This document shows, piece by piece, positions 26,846 to 36,124 of a DNA stretch of 64,000 nt (positions are counted from its first letter, which is position 1; each line of letters starts with the position of its first letter). The notes under the pieces were generated by a model. It was not told the origin of the DNA. It saw only the letters and a list, made by a program, of their open reading frames with translations, and did not search any database. Source of the stretch: Sphingomonas rhizophila (GTDB taxonomy: Bacteria; Pseudomonadota; Alphaproteobacteria; Sphingomonadales; Sphingomonadaceae). A program made the translations under genes and the position numbers. The stretch covers positions 2,170,001 to 2,234,000 of the forward strand of contig NZ_CP060717.1 in the NCBI RefSeq assembly GCF_014396585.1. Reading direction: 5' to 3'.

Positions 26846-28534
26846 ATGACCGACAATCTGAAGCAGTTCCTCGACGAGATGAGCAGCTACAGTGAAGAAG
26901 ACCATGCGGCCGCCACCGGCTCGAAGGTCGTCACCTCGGGCCGCAAGCTGCCCGCCATCGGCCAGGTGGTCGAGATCGCCGGTTCGGGTTCGCGGGTCAT
27001 CATGGACGCCGAGCGCCTCAACCATCTGTCGACTGACGCGGATCCGTCGGTCGCCATGTCGGGCCAGGTCGGCAGCCAGGTGAAGGTGCAGGTCGGCGGC
27101 AGCTGGCTGATCGCCAACGTCCGCACGCTGAAGTCGGGCGACGTCGGCGAAATCATCGCCAACGTCGACTTCCTCGGCGAAGGCAGCCAGACAGCGACCG
27201 GTTCGCTGTCGGGATTCCGCCGCGGTGTCACGCGCTATCCGATTCCGGGCGCGCCGATCCTTCCGGTCAGCACCGAGGACATGCGCGCCATCTTCGCCGC
27301 CGACGATTCCCCGCACGTCGAGATCGGCACCGTCTATCCCACCGACGACATCCGCGGCACGCTCTACGTCGACCCGATGCTGTCGAAGCACTTCGCCATC
27401 CTGGGATCCACCGGTACCGGTAAATCGACGTCGGTCGCACTCATCCTTCACCGCATCTCGCAGCTGTCGCCCGAAGGTCATATCGTGATGATCGACCCGC
27501 ACGGCGAATATTCGGCGGCGTTCAAAAGCTGCGGGGAGATCTTCAACGCCGACAACCTCCAGCTGCCCTATTGGCTGCTGAACTTCGAAGAACATTGTGA
27601 GGTGCTGCTGACCACCGACGGCGCCGAGCGCCAGCGCGACGCCGACATCCTCGCCAAATGCCTGCTCGCCGCGCGCACCAAGGGCAAGGCGGCCGAGAGT
27701 CTCGGCAAGGTCACCGTCGATTCGCCGATTCCCTATCTGCTGTCCGACCTCAACGCGATCCTGGTCAACGAGATGGGCAAGCTCGACCGCGCTGGCGACA
27801 CCTTGCCGTTCCAGCGGCTCAAGACCAAGCTCGACGAGTTGAAGGCCGACCCGCGCTACAGCTTCATGTTCTCCGGCATGCTGGTCAGCGACATGATGGG
27901 CAGCTTCATCGCCAAGATGTTCCGCCTGCCGTCGAACGGCCGCCCGATTTCGATCGTCGACGTGTCGGGCGTTCCGTCCGAAGTCACCAGCGTCGTGGTC
28001 TCGGTGCTGTCGCGCATGGTGTTCGACTACGCCATCTGGTCGCGGACCGAGGCGCAGCGCCCGATCCTGCTGGTGTGCGAAGAAGCCCACCGCTACGTTC
28101 CCAAGGACGAGAACGCCGCCGGCCAGGCCGTCCGCAAGATCCTGGAGCGAATCGCCAAGGAAGGCCGTAAGTACGGCGTGTCGCTGGGCCTCATTACGCA
28201 GCGCCCGTCCGACTTGGCCGAAGGCGTGCTGTCGCAGTGCGGCACCATCGTCTCGATGCGCCTGAACAACGACCGCGACCAGGCCTGCGTGCGCGCCGCC
28301 ATGCCCGAAGGCGCGCGCGGCTTCCTCGATGCCATTCCTGCGCTCCGCAACCGCGAATGCATCGTCTGCGGCGAAGGTGTCGCCATCCCGATCCGAGTCC
28401 GCTTCGACGATCTGGAACCGGAAAAGCGCCCGGCATCGTCGGATCCGAGCTTCGCCGACCTGTGGCGCCAGACCGGCGACGAGGCCGGAATTATCGATCG
28501 CACGATCAAGCGCTGGCGCGGCCACGGCCGCTAA
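26846..28534 (+). CDS. HerA-like ATPase (DUF87)
   Basis: A 562-residue hexameric-type FtsK/HerA ATPase. A short N-terminal beta domain with VVEIAGSGSRV leads to Walker A GSTGTGKSTSVAL (about residue 190), then IVMIDPHGEYSAAF. Walker B is ILLVCEEAHRYV, followed by the arginine-finger region GRKYGVSLGLITQRPSDL. HerA proteins work with nuclease NurA in archaea; bacterial solo forms are common and poorly understood. No NurA-like nuclease adjoins it. A strong hairpin follows the stop codon. Confidence 0.9.
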   Translation: MTDNLKQFLDEMSSYSEEDHAAATGSKVVTSGRKLPAIGQVVEIAGSGSRVIMDAERLNHLSTDADPSVAMSGQVGSQVKVQVGGSWLIANVRTLKSGDVGEIIANVDFLGEGSQTATGSLSGFRRGVTRYPIPGAPILPVSTEDMRAIFAADDSPHVEIGTVYPTDDIRGTLYVDPMLSKHFAILGSTGTGKSTSVALILHRISQLSPEGHIVMIDPHGEYSAAFKSCGEIFNADNLQLPYWLLNFEEHCEVLLTTDGAERQRDADILAKCLLAARTKGKAAESLGKVTVDSPIPYLLSDLNAILVNEMGKLDRAGDTLPFQRLKTKLDELKADPRYSFMFSGMLVSDMMGSFIAKMFRLPSNGRPISIVDVSGVPSEVTSVVVSVLSRMVFDYAIWSRTEAQRPILLVCEEAHRYVPKDENAAGQAVRKILERIAKEGRKYGVSLGLITQRPSDLAEGVLSQCGTIVSMRLNNDRDQACVRAAMPEGARGFLDAIPALRNRECIVCGEGVAIPIRVRFDDLEPEKRPASSDPSFADLWRQTGDEAGIIDRTIKRWRGHGR

Positions 28535-28562
28535 GCCGCCGACATCCACCCCCTGACCAGAC

Positions 28563-28594
28563 GACGGCGGCGCCTCTCCTGGGGCGCCGCCGTC
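28563..28594 (+). terminator. Hairpin terminator after the HerA-like gene
   Basis: Perfect 12-base inverted repeat (GACGGCGGCGCC and GGCGCCGCCGTC) with an eight-base loop, 28 bases after the ATPase stop. The following ACTGTTTC is only moderately T-rich, so termination is likely but not certain. Confidence 0.65.
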
Positions 28595-28755
28595 ACTGTT
28601 TCATCATGACCGCGCGGCTACCTCGGCCTCGCCGATCATTCACGCCCTGAGACCTTTGCCTGGTTCGCGAGTTATCGGCACGAGGAGGCGTTCGCGATGG
28701 CACCGCCGACCAACCAAGGGGCTGATATTGTCGACGAACAGTTGCGATCCGCAAT

Positions 28756-28770
28756 TGAGATTCATTCTCA
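28756..28770. promoter_or_regulatory. Candidate Fur-type box upstream of RND operon
   Basis: The 15-base near-palindrome TGAGATTCATTCTCA lies 18 bases before the start of the efflux adaptor gene. It matches the 7-1-7 Fur consensus TGATAATnATTATCA at 11 of 14 informative positions, and six of its seven base pairs are symmetric. The position would block transcription or initiation. Inferred from sequence only. Confidence 0.4.
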
Positions 28771-28788
28771 TTGCTGCTGAATAGGGCC

Positions 28789-29996
28789 ATGCCCTCTATT
28801 CGTTTCCGCTGGGCGGCGCTGCTCGTCCTCGCACCCCTCGCGGCCGGCTGTTCCCAAGGGGATGCCCAAAGCCCCGGCGGCCCGGGCGGACAGCGCGGCC
28901 CGACCCAGGTCGGGTTCGTCGTGCTCCAGCCGACTTCCGCCCGCGACCGATCGAGCTTGGCGGCCGGGCCGTTGCCTTCGAAAGCTCCGAGGTGCGTCCT
29001 CAGGTCAACGGCCTCATCCGCCGGCGTTTCTTCACCGAGGGTGGCTACATCCGCCAGGGCCAGCCGCTATTCCAGATCGACCCCAGCCTTTACCAGGCCG
29101 CCGCCGCCCAAGCCTCGGCGAACCTCGCCAGCGCCCGCGCCGCCGCCGATGCGGCCCGCGTCCGCGCCGACCGCTATCGCCCGCTGGCGGAAATGGAGGC
29201 GATCTCCAAGCAGGACTATACTGACGCCGCCGCCCAGTCGCGCCAGGCGCAGGCCAGCGTCGCGCAGAACGCCGCCGCGCTCCGCACCGCGCAGATCAAC
29301 CTGCGCTACACGACCATCCCCTCGCCGATCAGCGGCCGGATCGGACGGTCGCTGTTCACCGTCGGCGCGCTGGTCACTGCCAACCAGACGGACCCGCTGG
29401 CGGTCATCACCCGCACCGACCCGATCTACGTCGACCTGCAGCAATCCAGCGCGGACCTGACCGCGCTGCGCCAGGCGCTATCCGTTGGCACGTCTTCGCC
29501 CGGCAGCACGCAGGTCCGGCTGAAGATGGAGGACGGCACCGACTATGCTTACACCGGCACGGTCCAGTTCAGCGAGGCGATCGTCAATCCGGGTACCGGG
29601 ACCGTGACGCTTCGCGCCCGATTCCCCAACCCGCAAGGGCTGCTGCTGCCCGGCATGTTCGTCAAGGCGACCTTCACCCAGGCGGTCGACAACAATATCT
29701 TCCTGGTGCCCCAGCAGGCGTTGAAGCGGGACATCGGCGGCGCGGCCTATGTGTTCGTCGTCGGACCCGGCAACAAGGCGGTCCGCAAGGACGTCGACGC
29801 CACCCGCGCCTACCAGGATTTCTGGGTTGTGCGCGGCGGGCTGAGCGGCGGCGACAAGGTCATCGTGCAAGGGACCAGCAATCTTCGCGCCAACGCGCCG
29901 ATCAAGCCGGTCCCGGCCAATACGCCGCAGCGGGTGGCGCCGCGTCCGGCAGGGGAGAGCGGCGGCGGTAATGCCGGCGGTCGCCGCGCGGGCTAG
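28789..29996 (+). CDS. RND efflux periplasmic adaptor (frameshifted)
   Basis: Membrane-fusion protein of an AcrA type pump. It is a lipoprotein: MPSIRFRWAALLVLAPLAAG followed by Cys21. The body, in the -1 frame, has EVRPQVNGLIRRRFFTEGG and the lipoyl/hairpin text QAAAAQASANLASARAAADA. The beta-barrel part has TIPSPISGRIGRS and a final GDKVIVQGTSNLR. The frame breaks near 28940-28942; one extra C in the CCC run gives a continuous protein of about 402 residues. First gene of a three-gene operon; the pump starts three bases after its stop. Confidence 0.92.
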
Positions 29997-29999
29997 GGC

Positions 30000-32900
30000 G
30001 TGTCGCGACTGTTCATCGACCGGCCGATTCTGGCCTGGGTCATCGCCATCGTCGTCATGCTGGCAGGCATCGGCGCGCTTCGGGCGCTGCCGGTCGAGCA
30101 ATATCCCGACGTCGCCCCGCCACAGGTCAACATCCGCGCCAGCTATCCCGGCGCGTCGGCGGAAACGATCGAAAACAGCGTCACCCAGATCCTCGAGCAG
30201 CAACTGGTCGGCATCGACAATCTGCTCTACTTCTCCTCGACCAGCAGCTCCCGCGGATCGGTGTCGATTTCCGCCGTGTTCGCCAAGGGCACCGATCCCG
30301 ACACGGCCCAGGTGCAGGTCCAGAACCAGGTCCAGCAGGCCGTCTCGCGCCTGCCGACACAAGTGCAGCAACAGGGTATCCGGGTCACCAAGTCCAACCC
30401 GGATTTCCTGCTGATCGTCGCCGTCTATGACGAGACCGACCGGCGCACCAACATGGACGTATCGGACTATCTGTCGTCCAACCTGCAGGATCCGCTGTCC
30501 CGCGTCGAAGGGGTCGGCGACGTCAACGTTTTCGGCGCGCCTCACGCGATGCGCATCTGGCTCAATCCGCAGCGCCTTGCCGCCTTCTCGCTGATGCCGA
30601 GCGACGTGATCGCCGCTGTCCAGGCCCAGAATACCGAAGTCGCGGCGGGGGAGGTCGGCGGCCTGCCCCAGCCGCAGGGGCAGATGCTCAACGCCACCGT
30701 CACCGCCCAGTCGAAGCTGCAGACCGCCGACCAGTTCAAGGCGGTGGTCCTGAAAACCGATCCGTCAGGCGCGGTCGTCACCATCGGCGACGTCGCCCGG
30801 GTCGAGCTTGGCGCCGACAATTACAGTTCGGTCGTCCGCGTCAATCGCCACCCCGGCGCTGGCATGGCCATCTCGCTCGCTCCCGGCGCCGACGCGCTGC
30901 GCACCGCTGAACTGGTCAAGGACAAGGTCGAGGAACTGTCGCGCTCGTTCCCCGACGGCATCAAGTTCGCCTACGCCAACGACACCACCAACTTCATCAA
31001 GCTGTCGGTGGAGGAAGTGCAGAAGACGCTGATCGAGGCGATCATCCTCGTCATCATCGTCATCTTCGTTTTCCTGCAGAACTGGCGGGCGCTGCTGGTC
31101 CCGGCGATCGCGATTCCGGTCGTGCTGCTCGGCACCTTCGCCGTCTTCTATCTCGCCGGCTTCACCCTCAACACCATGACCCTGTTCGGACTGACGCTGG
31201 CGGTCGGCCTGCTGGTCGACGACGCCATCGTCGTGGTCGAGAATGTCGAGCGATTGATGGAAGAAAATCCGGGGATGAGCGCGCGCGAGGCGACCATCCA
31301 GTCGATGCAGGAAATCCAGGTCGCACTGGTCGCCATCGCCATGGTTCTGTCGGCGGTGTTCCTGCCGATGGCTTTCTTCGGCGGGTCGACCGGCGTCATC
31401 TACAAGCAGTTTTCGCTGACCATCATCGCCGCGATGGTGCTGTCGGTGTTCGTCGCGCTGATCTTCTCCCCCGCGTTGACCGCCACCCTGCTCAGGCCCC
31501 CGCCCCGCGAGGGCGAGGTGCGCGAAAGCTGGATCGATCGCCGCTTCCCCGCTGTCGGCCGGGCGCTGAATCGCGGCCAGACCTGGTTCAACGACGGCTT
31601 CGAGCGGATGACGACCCGGTATCGCGCCTCGATCGTCGCGGTGATCGAGCGCAAGTGGCTGGCGCTGGGCATCTACGCGGTGATGTGCGTCGTCCTGGCC
31701 GCCCTGTTCCTGCGCCTCCCCACCGGGTTCCTGCCGACCGAGGACCAGGGAGCGGCCAGCATCCAGATCCGCCTTCCCGCCGGCGCGACTCAGGCGCGCA
31801 CGCTGGAAGTCCGCGACCAGGTCGAGCGCTATTTCGCGGAGCATGAGGCCAAGAACATCGCGACCCTATTCACCGTCGCCGGCGGCGGTGGCGGCGGTGC
31901 GTCGGGCCAGAACACCGGGCAGGGCTTCATCAACCTCGCCCCTTGGGACGAGCGCACCGCCAAGGAAGACAGCGCCGACGCCATCGTCGAGCGCGCGTCG
32001 GGCGCCTTCCGCGGCCTTCGCGACGCGCAGGTGTTTGCCCTCGTCCCCGGTGCCATTCGCGGCCTCGGCCAGTCGAGCGGCTTCACCATGGAGCTCCAGA
32101 ACAGCAGCGGCATGACCCGCGACCAGTTCGTCGCCGCGCGCGAGAAGCTGATCGAGCTTGCCTCGGCCAACCCCAAGCTCACCGGCGTCCGCTTGAGCGA
32201 CCTGCCCGACCAGCCGACCCTGAAGATCGACGTCGACCAGCAGAAGCTGACCGCGCTCGGCCTCAGCCAGTCCGACGTCAACAACACGCTGTCGACGGCA
32301 TGGGGCGGCCGCTACGTCAACGACTTCATCGACGCCGGCCGGGTCAAGCGGGTCTATGTCCAGGGCGACACCGAATATCGCGCGAACCCCGAAAGCCTCG
32401 GTCAGTGGTATGTGCGCAATTCCAGCGGTGAGATGGCGCCGTTCGACAGCTTCTCCCGCCAGAGCTGGGAAACCACGCCGAGCAGCCTGTCGCGATTCAT
32501 GGGCCTGCCCGCGTTCGAGATCCAGGGTCAGCCCGCGCCCGGCGTCAGTTCCGGCGAAGCAATGGACGAGATGGAGCGGCTCGCGGCGCAGATACCGGGC
32601 ACCACCACCGCCTGGGCCGGCCAGTCGTTCCAGGAGCGGCTGTCGTCGGGGCAGGCACCCCTTCTGTACGGGATTTCGCTGCTCGTCGTGTTCCTCTGCC
32701 TCGCTGCCCTGTACGAAAGCTGGTCGGTGCCGGTGGCGGTGCTGCTGATCGTCCCGCTCGGCCTTGTCGGGGCAGTGTTTGCCGTAACGCTTCGCGGGCT
32801 GGAGAATGACGTCTACCTGCAGATCGGATTGCTGACGACGATGGGCCTTGCGTCCAAGAACGCGATTTTGATGATCGAGTTCGCGGAACAGGCCGAGCGG

Positions 32901-33194
32901 AAGGGCGCGCGGGTCATCGACGCCGCGCTGGAAGCGGCCCGCATCCGGCTCCGCCCGATCCTGATGACCAGCGTCGCCTTCATCTTTGGCGTCCTGCCGC
33001 TGGCCATCGCCAGCGGCGCCGGCGCCAACAGCCGCATCGCCATCGGCACTGCCGTCATCGGCGGGATGCTGACCGCGACCGTCCTCGCCATCTTCTACAT
33101 CCCGCTGTTCTTTGTCCTCGTCCGGCGCGGGGTGCGCGATGGGCTGAAGATGGTCCGCGAACGCTTCCGCCGCCCGCGGGAGGCGCAGGCATGA
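30000..33194 (+). CDS. RND efflux pump, HAE1 type (AcrB-like)
   Basis: A 1064-residue inner-membrane, proton-driven trimeric pump of hydrophobic and amphiphilic compounds. The start MSRLFIDRPILAWVIAIVVML is typical of AcrB/MexB. Membrane segment four carries the proton-relay acidic pair in VGLLVDDAIVVVENVER. Periplasmic text such as GVGDVNVFGA and PTGFLPTEDQG, and the C-terminal NAILMIEFAEQAERKG, confirm the family. It uses a GTG start at 30000. A glycine-rich insert (GGGGGGASG, near residue 628) lies in the periplasmic porter region. Cotranscribed with adaptor and outer-membrane genes. Confidence 0.96.
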   Translation: MSRLFIDRPILAWVIAIVVMLAGIGALRALPVEQYPDVAPPQVNIRASYPGASAETIENSVTQILEQQLVGIDNLLYFSSTSSSRGSVSISAVFAKGTDPDTAQVQVQNQVQQAVSRLPTQVQQQGIRVTKSNPDFLLIVAVYDETDRRTNMDVSDYLSSNLQDPLSRVEGVGDVNVFGAPHAMRIWLNPQRLAAFSLMPSDVIAAVQAQNTEVAAGEVGGLPQPQGQMLNATVTAQSKLQTADQFKAVVLKTDPSGAVVTIGDVARVELGADNYSSVVRVNRHPGAGMAISLAPGADALRTAELVKDKVEELSRSFPDGIKFAYANDTTNFIKLSVEEVQKTLIEAIILVIIVIFVFLQNWRALLVPAIAIPVVLLGTFAVFYLAGFTLNTMTLFGLTLAVGLLVDDAIVVVENVERLMEENPGMSAREATIQSMQEIQVALVAIAMVLSAVFLPMAFFGGSTGVIYKQFSLTIIAAMVLSVFVALIFSPALTATLLRPPPREGEVRESWIDRRFPAVGRALNRGQTWFNDGFERMTTRYRASIVAVIERKWLALGIYAVMCVVLAALFLRLPTGFLPTEDQGAASIQIRLPAGATQARTLEVRDQVERYFAEHEAKNIATLFTVAGGGGGGASGQNTGQGFINLAPWDERTAKEDSADAIVERASGAFRGLRDAQVFALVPGAIRGLGQSSGFTMELQNSSGMTRDQFVAAREKLIELASANPKLTGVRLSDLPDQPTLKIDVDQQKLTALGLSQSDVNNTLSTAWGGRYVNDFIDAGRVKRVYVQGDTEYRANPESLGQWYVRNSSGEMAPFDSFSRQSWETTPSSLSRFMGLPAFEIQGQPAPGVSSGEAMDEMERLAAQIPGTTTAWAGQSFQERLSSGQAPLLYGISLLVVFLCLAALYESWSVPVAVLLIVPLGLVGAVFAVTLRGLENDVYLQIGLLTTMGLASKNAILMIEFAEQAERKGARVIDAALEAARIRLRPILMTSVAFIFGVLPLAIASGAGANSRIAIGTAVIGGMLTATVLAIFYIPLFFVLVRRGVRDGLKMVRERFRRPREAQA

Positions 33195-34584
33195 GGCGCG
33201 CCATCGCCCTGCTCGCCGCGGCGTCGCTGACCGCTTGCTCGATGGATCCGCCGCTCCAGACCATCCCGTCGCCGGTGCCGGCGTCGTGGCCGGCGGGCGA
33301 CGCCTATCTTCGCCAGACCGAATCGACGCTGCCGTCGGTGACCTACGCCGACCTGTTCCAGGATACGCGGCTTCAGACCCTTATCGCGCAGGCGCTGGCC
33401 AACAACCGCGATCTTCGCGTGGCCGCCGCCAACATTGCCGCCGCCCGCGCCCAGGTCCGCATCACGCGCGCCAACCAGCTGCCGCAGGTCAACGCCAATG
33501 CCGATGCGTCGGTCAGCGGCAATGACGCCGGGCGCAGCGACAGCTATGCCGCCAACCTCGCCGTTCCGTCGTTCGAGCTCGACCTGTTCGGCCGCCTCGC
33601 CTCGCTGACCCGCGCCGACCAGCAGCGGCTGATCGCTACCGAGGCGGGGGCGCGGGCGGTGCGCCTCGCGCTCGTCGCCGACATCGCCCAGGCGTGGGCC
33701 AACCATGCCGCCGACGCCAGCCTGATGGGCATCGCCGAGCGCACCGCCGCCAGCGCCGAGAAAAGCGTCACCCTGACCCGCGCCCGGCTGGAGGGCGGCA
33801 TCGCCCCGCGCACCGACCTGCTGCAGGCGCAGCAGGTACTGGAAACCGCGCGCTTCGACCTCGCGTCGCAGAAGACGGCGCTGGCGCAGGATGTCAACGC
33901 GCTGCGCCTGCTGGTCGGGGGCCGGTCGACCCGGCGCTGCTGCCGACCTCGATCAACCAGGCGCTGTCGACCTTCGTCGCGCTCCCGCCCGGCCTCGACA
34001 GCCGCGTGCTTCTGCGCCGCCCCGATGTGGTCCAGGCCGAATATCAGCTTCGCGCCGCCAATGCCGAGATCGGTGCGGCGCGGGCAGCGCTGTTCCCGAC
34101 CATTTCGCTGACCGGCCTGCTCGGTGTCGCCAGCTCCGCCCTCACCGGGCTGTTCGACAGCGGCAATTTCGCCTGGTCGGCGGGCGCGGGCCTGACCTAC
34201 CCGATTTTCCGCGCCGGTGCCGGCCGCGCCCGGGTCGCCCAGACCGAGGCGCAAAAGGCCGCCGCTCTCGCAACCTACGAAAAGACCATCCAGACCGCCT
34301 TTCGCGAGGTCGCCGATGCCCTCGCCGATCGCGGCACGATGGCGGAGCGCGTGCGCTCTTCCACTGCGAACGTGGATGCCACCGCCCAGACCTTGCGCCT
34401 GGTCGACGCGCGCTATCGCGGCGGGATCGACCCCTACCTCACTTCCCTCGACGCCCAGCGCAGCTATTACTCGGCGCAGCGTTCGTCGGTGGCGGCGCAA
34501 CTCGCCGCGGTCAGCAACGCCGTTGAATTGTACCGGACGCTCGGCGCCGACCGTAGCCTGCAAGGACCGATCGTCAGCCCCTAG
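33191..34584 (+). CDS. RND outer-membrane factor, NodT/OprM type (frameshifted)
   Basis: Outer-membrane channel lipoprotein of the pump. The leader MRRAIALLAAASLTAC gives a lipobox with Cys16. The repeated OEP helical pattern is seen in both halves (LIAQALANNRDLRVAAANI; RRPDVVQAEYQLRAANAEIG), with DLFGRLASLTRADQQ and SLDAQRSYYSAQ. The frame breaks at the G5 run 33917-33921; one added G joins the parts into about 464 residues. ATGA overlap with the pump gene. The 3' end overlaps the convergent M23 peptidase gene by 11 bases. Confidence 0.92.
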
Positions 34585-36022
34585 CCTTGGTCAGCAGCGA
34601 TCGCAGACGCGCGCGGAACGCCGTCAGCGCGCCGGCATCGGCGACCGGCGCCGCGGCGAAGCGGACGCTGCGCGGATTGACCGGCAAGCCATCGCGATAG
34701 GTTTCGTAGTGAAGATGCGGCCCGGTCGACAGGCCAGTCGTCCCTACATAGCCCAGCAATTGCCCCTGGCGGACCATGCTGCCCGATTCGACCACCATCC
34801 GGCTCATGTGGCTGTAGCTGGTGGAGATGCCACCGGCGTGCGCCAGGCGCACCTGTTGCCCATAGCCGCCCGCCCAGCCGGCGCGGATCACCTGCCCGTC
34901 GGCCGACGCGACGATCGGCGTTCCCCAGTGCGCGCCGAAATCCATGCCCCGATGCATCCGCGAATAACGAAGGATCGGGTGATACCGCATGCCGAATTCG
35001 GACGTGATCCGGGCATTGACCGGCCACACGAAGCTCGATGACCCGATCGCCTGAAGACTGTTCGCCTCGTACCAGCCGGTCTGGCCATTGACGGTCCACT
35101 TGAGCAGCTGGATCGACCGGCCGGTAGTGCGATTGATGCCCGCATAGAGCAGCGGCCCGGCCTGATTCTCCCCGGTCGCGGCACGATTGTTGGCGACGAT
35201 CAGGTCGAAGCGATCGTCCGGCGCAAGGTCCGACCCGACGTCGAGCTGGCTTGCCAGTGCCTTCAGATAATCGCTCGCCGTCCCCGGCTCGACCCCCGCC
35301 GCGCGCAGCGACCAGTAGAGCCCGTCGCCGACCCGTCCGCGCACGCGCCGCGGCGTCTGGTCGACCGCGATCGGCCGTGTCTCGGTCAGCATCACGCCGC
35401 TGGCATCGCGGGTGATGGTCAGCTCCAGCGCCATCCCGGCGCGAAGCGAGATGCGTTCGACCGGCCGCTGTCCGGCGGCGGTCTTGTGGCCCAGCCGGAT
35501 GGCGATCTCGGTTCCGGGCGCAATGCCGTGCGGCGCATGGGCGGCGATGATGCTCGCGACCCGCGCGGCGTCGGCCGGCATCGCCCCAATCCGTCCCAGC
35601 AGCGCGCCGACCCGGTCACCCGGCCCGAAACGGACGCTCATGTCGATATTGGCGCGCTCCGGCGCCGCCAGCAGGGGATCGACCAGATTGCTCGCCGCCA
35701 TCTGCCCGCCGCTGCGCCCGCCCAGCCGCGCCGGCGCCACGCCCAGCGCCCGCAATTGCTCGGCATGCTCCTGATCGATCCGAAGCGCATTGCCGCCGGG
35801 TAGCGGACCCGGCGCGGGGGTGATCACCGCCAGCAACGCCACCAGCCCGGCCAGGGTCGCCACCCCGCGCCACCACTCCTTGCCGTCGATGCAATGGGCG
35901 AGGTCCACGGCCAGCCGGAACGGCGGCTTTTCGGGCGCGAACGATACCGGCGCCCGGCCGAACCCGCGCGGCATCGCCGCCGCGTTGCCGCCCGCCACCT
36001 GCAAATCGCGCCACTGATACAA
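34574..36022 (-). CDS. M23 family metallopeptidase (murein hydrolase)
   Basis: A 482-residue protein with one N-terminal membrane segment (GVATLAGLVALLAVIT). A periplasmic stalk with LysM-like text (GDRVGALLGRIG) leads to a C-terminal LytM domain (about residues 345-450). The zinc-site motif pieces are RMHRGMDFGAHWGTP and GLSTGPHLHYETY (HxxxD and HLH). It probably cleaves peptidoglycan cross-links. The first 50 residues are cytoplasmic. It is divergent from the helicase gene. Confidence 0.9.
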   Translation of the reverse strand: MYQWRDLQVAGGNAAAMPRGFGRAPVSFAPEKPPFRLAVDLAHCIDGKEWWRGVATLAGLVALLAVITPAPGPLPGGNALRIDQEHAEQLRALGVAPARLGGRSGGQMAASNLVDPLLAAPERANIDMSVRFGPGDRVGALLGRIGAMPADAARVASIIAAHAPHGIAPGTEIAIRLGHKTAAGQRPVERISLRAGMALELTITRDASGVMLTETRPIAVDQTPRRVRGRVGDGLYWSLRAAGVEPGTASDYLKALASQLDVGSDLAPDDRFDLIVANNRAATGENQAGPLLYAGINRTTGRSIQLLKWTVNGQTGWYEANSLQAIGSSSFVWPVNARITSEFGMRYHPILRYSRMHRGMDFGAHWGTPIVASADGQVIRAGWAGGYGQQVRLAHAGGISTSYSHMSRMVVESGSMVRQGQLLGYVGTTGLSTGPHLHYETYRDGLPVNPRSVRFAAAPVADAGALTAFRARLRSLLTKARG

Positions 36023-36124
36023 AGCCCGCTCCCTGTTCTGTCATCTTCCATCGGCCAACATGGTTAAGAAGGTTTGAACGGTTGCGCCGCTTGCGCTTCC
36101 CGCGCGGCGTGCCACATTGAGGTC

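Noticed and set aside
26777-28549. 590-codon open frame on the minus strand opposite the HerA-like ATPase gene
   Set aside because: It mirrors the ATPase gene codon by codon (high-GC third-position effect), has no recognisable domain, and the plus-strand gene has full motifs.
30000-33194. Naming the RND pump acrB, mexB or similar
   Set aside because: HAE1 family is clear, but specific gene symbols cannot be supported from sequence alone.
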